In this document: positions 60,029-64,000 of the stretch, one piece after another | Layout of the letters: every line of letters starts with the position of its first letter | Position numbering within the stretch: position 1 is the first letter of the stretch | Source of the DNA: Papaver somniferum | Lineage: Eukaryota; Streptophyta; Magnoliopsida; Ranunculales; Papaveraceae | NCBI RefSeq assembly: GCF_003573695.1 | Contig: NC_039359.1 | Location: 138,161,939 to 138,225,938, forward strand | Reading direction: 5' to 3' | DNA: 64,000 bases | Notes under the pieces: model-generated | Database searches by the model: none | What the model was told of the DNA's origin: nothing | What the model saw: only the letters and a program-made list of their open reading frames with translations | Translations under genes and position numbers: made by a program

Positions 60029-62480
60029 TGAAAAAGAGGGGGTCTAACAACACAACCCAATATTTCGCTTAGCAATCTGTATGGACTAACTCCGAAACAC
60101 TTTCTAGAGAATCAACTAGACAGTCAGACTCAATCTAGGTAAAAGTATCTCAAGGAGTTAATATCTCTCTCTTGTTTTGATTTTCTCAAGCTAATAGAAA
60201 TCAGCGAGTCTTTAATCAAACACAAGGAATAACTTGGATGGTACCAAAGACCAATGTCCAAGGATCAATCAATGTTAATCAACAACCAAAGGTTGAATTA
60301 TAATAATTGATGATCTAAACGCACAACTTGTATAATTTCAATTATAAATATAAAACAATATAATGCGGAAATTGAAATAACACAGACACTAGAAATTTTG
60401 TTAAAGAGGAAACCGTGAATGCATAAAAATCCCGGGACCTAGTCCAGATTGAACAAACACTGCATTAAGCCGCTACAGACACTAGCCTACTCCAAGCTAA
60501 CTTCGGACTGGACTGTAGTTGAACCCCAATCAGTCTCCCACTGATCCAAGGTAAAATTGTACTCCCAACGCTTCTGATCCCAGAAGGATACTGCGCACTT
60601 GATTCCCTTAGCTGATCTCACCCACAACTAAAAGTTGCTACGACCCAAAATCGCAGGCTTTGACAGTAAACAAATCTGTCTCACATATACAAGTCTATCA
60701 AAGGATCAATCTGTCTCCAAAGAAAAACCCTAAAGTTTTTGTTCCGTCTTTTGATAATAATAAAGGTGAACAGGAACCAATTGATAATCCGGTCTTATAT
60801 TCTAGAAGAACAGCCTAGATTAATCAATCACCTCACAACAATCTTAATCGTATGGTAGCGAAACAAGATGTTGTGGAATCACAAACAATGAGACGAAGAT
60901 TTTTGTGATTACTTTTTATATCTTGCCTATCGGACATATCAAATCTCAAGACAATCAATCTGATTGTACTCGTACGATAGAAGATGCAAGATCAGATCAC
61001 ACAACTACGATAAAAGTAGTATCTGTCTGGCTTCACAATCCCAATGAAGTTTTTAAGTCGTTAACCTGGTTTTGGAAAAACCTAAGGTTAAAGGAGAATA
61101 GGTTTCCCAGTTGCTAGAGTTCTCCCTTATATAATTTTTAAATCAAGGTTTGCAATCAATGTTACCTTGGTAACAAAGCATTCAATATTCACCGTTAGAT
61201 GAAAACATGATTAGACTCAAGCTAATATATTTCAACAATTAGATCGAACTTATCTTGTTACACACAAATAAAAAGTGACTTCATTTAGATATGAGTAACT
61301 GTACCTAAACGTGTACGCCTTTGTTGGCTCAACAATAGTTAACCGAAGTTAGCCATATGAACACTTTCATATCAACCTTATTCATCTTAACCATAACTAG
61401 TTCAAATGACTCAAATGAAACTAGTTCTAGATTTTTTCAATTGTGTATATTCTTATAGAAGTATACAAGACACAATTGAAGAAAAATCGATTTTGATTCA
61501 CTCGAATAAATTCATGAACACGATTTGTAAAATATTGCATTCCTTATTATATAAATGCATTAGTTCATGAACAAACCGATTTTAGAACTTAACTTACTCA
61601 AGTATGCATACGGGTACGCATACCTAAGTAGTCGAACTAAGTTTGAGTTCGCCAGTAGGCGAACGGGTACGCGTACCACTTAATATAAACCAAACTCAGC
61701 AGAAAATTCCGGAACTTGAACTTACGCCAGTACGCATACAGGTATGCATACTATAGTTCTCGGACTTTCAATAATCAACCAGTACGCACACGAGTATGCA
61801 TACTATGGTTCCCGGACTTGGTTTATATGCAAGTACGCATACTGTGCTTATATCCAATCATGGTTAAGTGTTCTAAACTCTTATTTCAATCATTGAAACA
61901 TTTTCGGAAGACGACAATAGCTGTCTCACACAAATTATTAGCTTCAAAGCAATTTTCAATTGATCGAATGATCAATACGAAACATTTCGAGTCTACATCA
62001 AATGATTGTCTCACACAAATCATGTAAGATGTTACCAGGTGATTTTCACATGATCATCTTTTGACTTTCGTAAAGAATATAAGATGAACTTGGTTAAAGC
62101 GAAAGCTTACCAGCACATATTTCGAGAAATATGTAAGCGAGTTAAACTCTGCTCGAAATATCAAATGTGCATAATTGAAGTCTATATATCTATACGACTT
62201 TTGTGTCAAATAGGAGATAGAGTACATCGACTTTTGAGTGATAGATGAGTTCAAGTCTCCACATACCTTTTGCTGATGAAGTTTCACAAGCTCCCCTTAG
62301 TAGTTCTTCGTCTTCAATCGATGAACGCCTTGAAGTATAATGCTCAACTACACTTTCTGCCTAATCTGAGACTTATCTATAAGTAGACTATAAATCAAGA
62401 CTTATAGTTTTGGCAACTAAACTTTACAAACAATCTTGAGATAACAACGGTTGCGAGTTTGACCGAGCAGTGCTCTAACA
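60029..62480 (-). repeat. Full-length copia LTR joined to the C0 5' LTR stub
   Basis: 2,452 bp, TGAAAAAGAG...GCTCTAACA. The flanks (CAAAC left, TTAGG right) do not match, so it is not a simple solo-LTR insertion. Its outer half has the GAGCAGTGCTCTAACA end and TACGCATACC-type block of the C0 3' LTR, which no other LTR here shares exactly. Best read as a hybrid formed by recombination between an inserted LTR and C0's own 5' LTR. Confidence 0.8.
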
Positions 62481-62742
62481 TTAGGTAAAGGTACAGGTCT
62501 TGTAGTGTGGATAGAGTAATGGAATTGATAGTGATCCTATAGAGTTTGGTTAAGTTCGAACCTATTATCAAGTAATCACACTTTGATTGTTGTATTTTCG
62601 ATCTCGTTTCCATAGGATCACAAAGTGTGAATACCGATTTGTCGTATTATCTCGACTTTGTCCATAGACAATCACTTTCGGAAGAGGACTTATAGGTGGA
62701 TAAATTAAAGATTGTGGTGTATTTGGGTACCCTCTCCTTTTA
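62481..62742 (+). repeat. End of a further copia LTR (element D)
   Basis: Non-coding sequence leading directly into a copia PBS. Not closely related to the C-family LTRs. The C0 nest apparently sits inside this LTR, whose beginning is not in the window. Confidence 0.6.
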
Positions 62743-62745
62743 AAT

Positions 62746-62757
62746 TGGTATCAGAGC
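62746..62757 (+). promoter_or_regulatory. Element D primer binding site
   Basis: TGGTATCAGAGC, initiator-Met type. Confidence 0.82.
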
Positions 62758-62821
62758 AAGCAACACGAAAAAATATAACAATCTGTGTCTGGTGCGATCC
62801 AATCTATAAGAATTGAATCTA

Positions 62822-63524
62822 ATGGGAGATTCAGTTAACGTAGTTGCAAGATTTGACATCTTCAAGGTTCCATGGTGGAGGACACGAATGAATAATGCAA
62901 TATTCTCTTTAAAGGAATCTAGAAGTTGTTAGGAACTTGCGATTTTTGAGAAAAACTCTCTTAGATCTAAGAGACAACCCACTGATTTCCTCATATGATG
63001 GATCTTTCAAGCAAGGAAATCGACACAATTCAAAAAGGTTTCATAATGTTGATTTGGATGGGTTACGAAATATCTCTTCAGTCGCTTCTGTTTCTCACTG
63101 TGATCATTTCACTAAGAGAAATTGTCATATCAAAATCTTAAGATTTGTGAATCTTACCTTTGGTCCTGTATCATCAATATTCACAAAAAATCCTGTTGGG
63201 TTAGATTTTAGAAGCAACCATATCGAGAGGTATTTTCAAACGGAGAGTCAAATAGCTCGAAATGTTACTAAAAAAGTAAGAATTTTTATTGTATTAAAAA
63301 GGGGTATTGTAATAAAATCCTATTACAATATGATTCGGTATAAGAAAATACTTCGATCTTATGAGATTAAGAAAAAGAAGTATTCCTTCATCTTCTTTAT
63401 GAAAATTATCCATATGCACTCACCTAACAATGGTTTCTTCGAAACCAGTGATAGGCTAAAAGGAATCAGCAACCTTAATAAGTCAAGTTTCTTAAGGATT
63501 TGGTCGGAGAACACCAAAAACTAA
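62822..63524 (+). pseudogene. gag: Element D gag remnant
   Basis: ATG 62822 opens a copia-gag-like start (RFDIFKVPWWRTRMNNAI) that stops at TAG near 62930. A second frame of 195 codons (62937-63524) follows; it contains SHCDHFTKRNC, possibly a decayed zinc knuckle, and a Lys-rich tail. The first part is a fair gag match; the second part is uncertain and may be chance coding. Confidence 0.4.
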
Positions 63525-64000
63525 TGGTATCATCAAAGGGAACACAAGCCAAGAGACCCTAGAAACAAGCCGTCTTTGATAATGACATTGATATCTTGGT
63601 TGTAATCTTGAAGAAAATCACCAGTTACAATTTGAGAACGTGTCACTCAAACCTATACGTTTAAGACAGGGAATATGGTAGGAATTAAATGCAACCAGGA
63701 AAATGCTAAGAGTCCAGATTTTATGGTATGAAGCAATTCAGAAATAGGATAGGGTAATAACACTGAATATATGGACACATAACTTGCTTACATGATATAT
63801 GTTGGAAACATGAAGCAATGTGCAGTAAAAAGAAGAAAAGCAAACTGACTTAGAGCAACAAATTCATCAATAAAAATTTAGTGCTTACGACGAAGCCTGG
63901 AAGACGGGAGACATCACGTGCTTGAGACTCAGAGAAATCAAACAGAGCGACAGAGTTTGGGGATGTATTCTGAATGCTGCATCAAATAATGAAGCTAAAA
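63525..64000. other. No recognised feature
   Basis: I see no credible frame, repeat shared with the rest of the window, or element boundary. It may be element D interior or other sequence running off the right edge. Confidence 0.5.

Larger units (their letters stand above)
2226..62480 (-). mobile_element. C0: base Ty1/copia (Sirevirus-like) element, carrying all nested insertions
   Basis: After removing four insertions (G1, C1, C2, C3) and keeping one TSD copy each, a minus-strand copia element reads right to left: 5' LTR, PBS (59849-59860), gag remnant, protease, pre-integrase and integrase, RT, RNase H, purine tracts, 3' LTR. Frame continuity across the insertion points supports the order: gag runs from 59370 into 33817, the pre-integrase region from 33411 into 25333, and pol from 24213 into 15417. 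The 3' LTR is cut at 2226. Several stops and frameshifts make it inactive. As host of all other insertions it is the oldest element in the nest. It is the only copia element here with pol. Confidence 0.88.

Noticed and set aside
60029..62480. Simple solo-LTR insertion
   Set aside because: Flanking 5-mers CAAAC and TTAGG differ, and the outer half matches the host element's own LTR subtype.

Overview
The window is repeat DNA from a flowering-plant nuclear genome. I find no host gene, rRNA, tRNA or CRISPR array. Nearly all of it is one nest of LTR retrotransposons, resolved here by TG...CA ends, 5-bp target site duplications (TSDs), primer binding sites (PBS) and reading-frame continuity across insertion points. 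The elements are plant Ty3/gypsy (Tat-like, with a second RNase H after the first) and Ty1/copia (Sirevirus-like, with an initiator-Met-type PBS and several AAGGGGGAG tracts before the 3' LTR). The species cannot be read from this sequence.

Layout. 1-1380 is LTR-like DNA with tandem repeats. 1391-1992 is a fragment of a Mutator-like (MULE) transposase. 2226-62480 is the base element C0, a minus-strand copia element with a broken gag-pol. C0 was hit four times: by gypsy element G1 (3212-12371, TSD CTCTT) in its 3' LTR; by copia-type C1 (15418-24207, TSD AGTAT) between integrase and reverse transcriptase; by C2 (25334-33405, TSD GTATC) in the pre-integrase region; and by C3 (33818-59364, TSD ATTTG) between gag and protease. 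C3 contains C4 (39174-56834, TSD AAATC), and C4 carries gypsy element G2 (40153-48975, TSD GTATC) in its 3' LTR. Beyond C0, 62481-64000 holds the end of another copia LTR, a PBS and a gag remnant.

How the parts relate. C1-C4 have LTRs of the same family as C0 but no pol, so they look like non-autonomous relatives that depended on a pol-bearing partner. Their internal DNA holds gag-like or coiled-coil ORFs and a long 3' region of degenerate repeats and polypurine tracts. G1 and G2 both lack gag: the protease-RT-RNaseH-RNaseH-integrase frame begins 44 bp (G1) or 107 bp (G2) from the 5' LTR.

Most interesting system. G1 and G2 each carry, between pol and the 3' LTR and on the opposite strand to pol, a five-exon gene-like unit with its own TATA box and four short introns. 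The splice sites and phases agree between the two copies. The ancestral product would be about 624 residues: a Ser/Thr-rich N-terminus, a long coiled coil and an acidic tail. I do not recognise the protein family. Antisense placement would protect its introns from being spliced out of the element's genomic RNA. Both copies are broken by different lesions.
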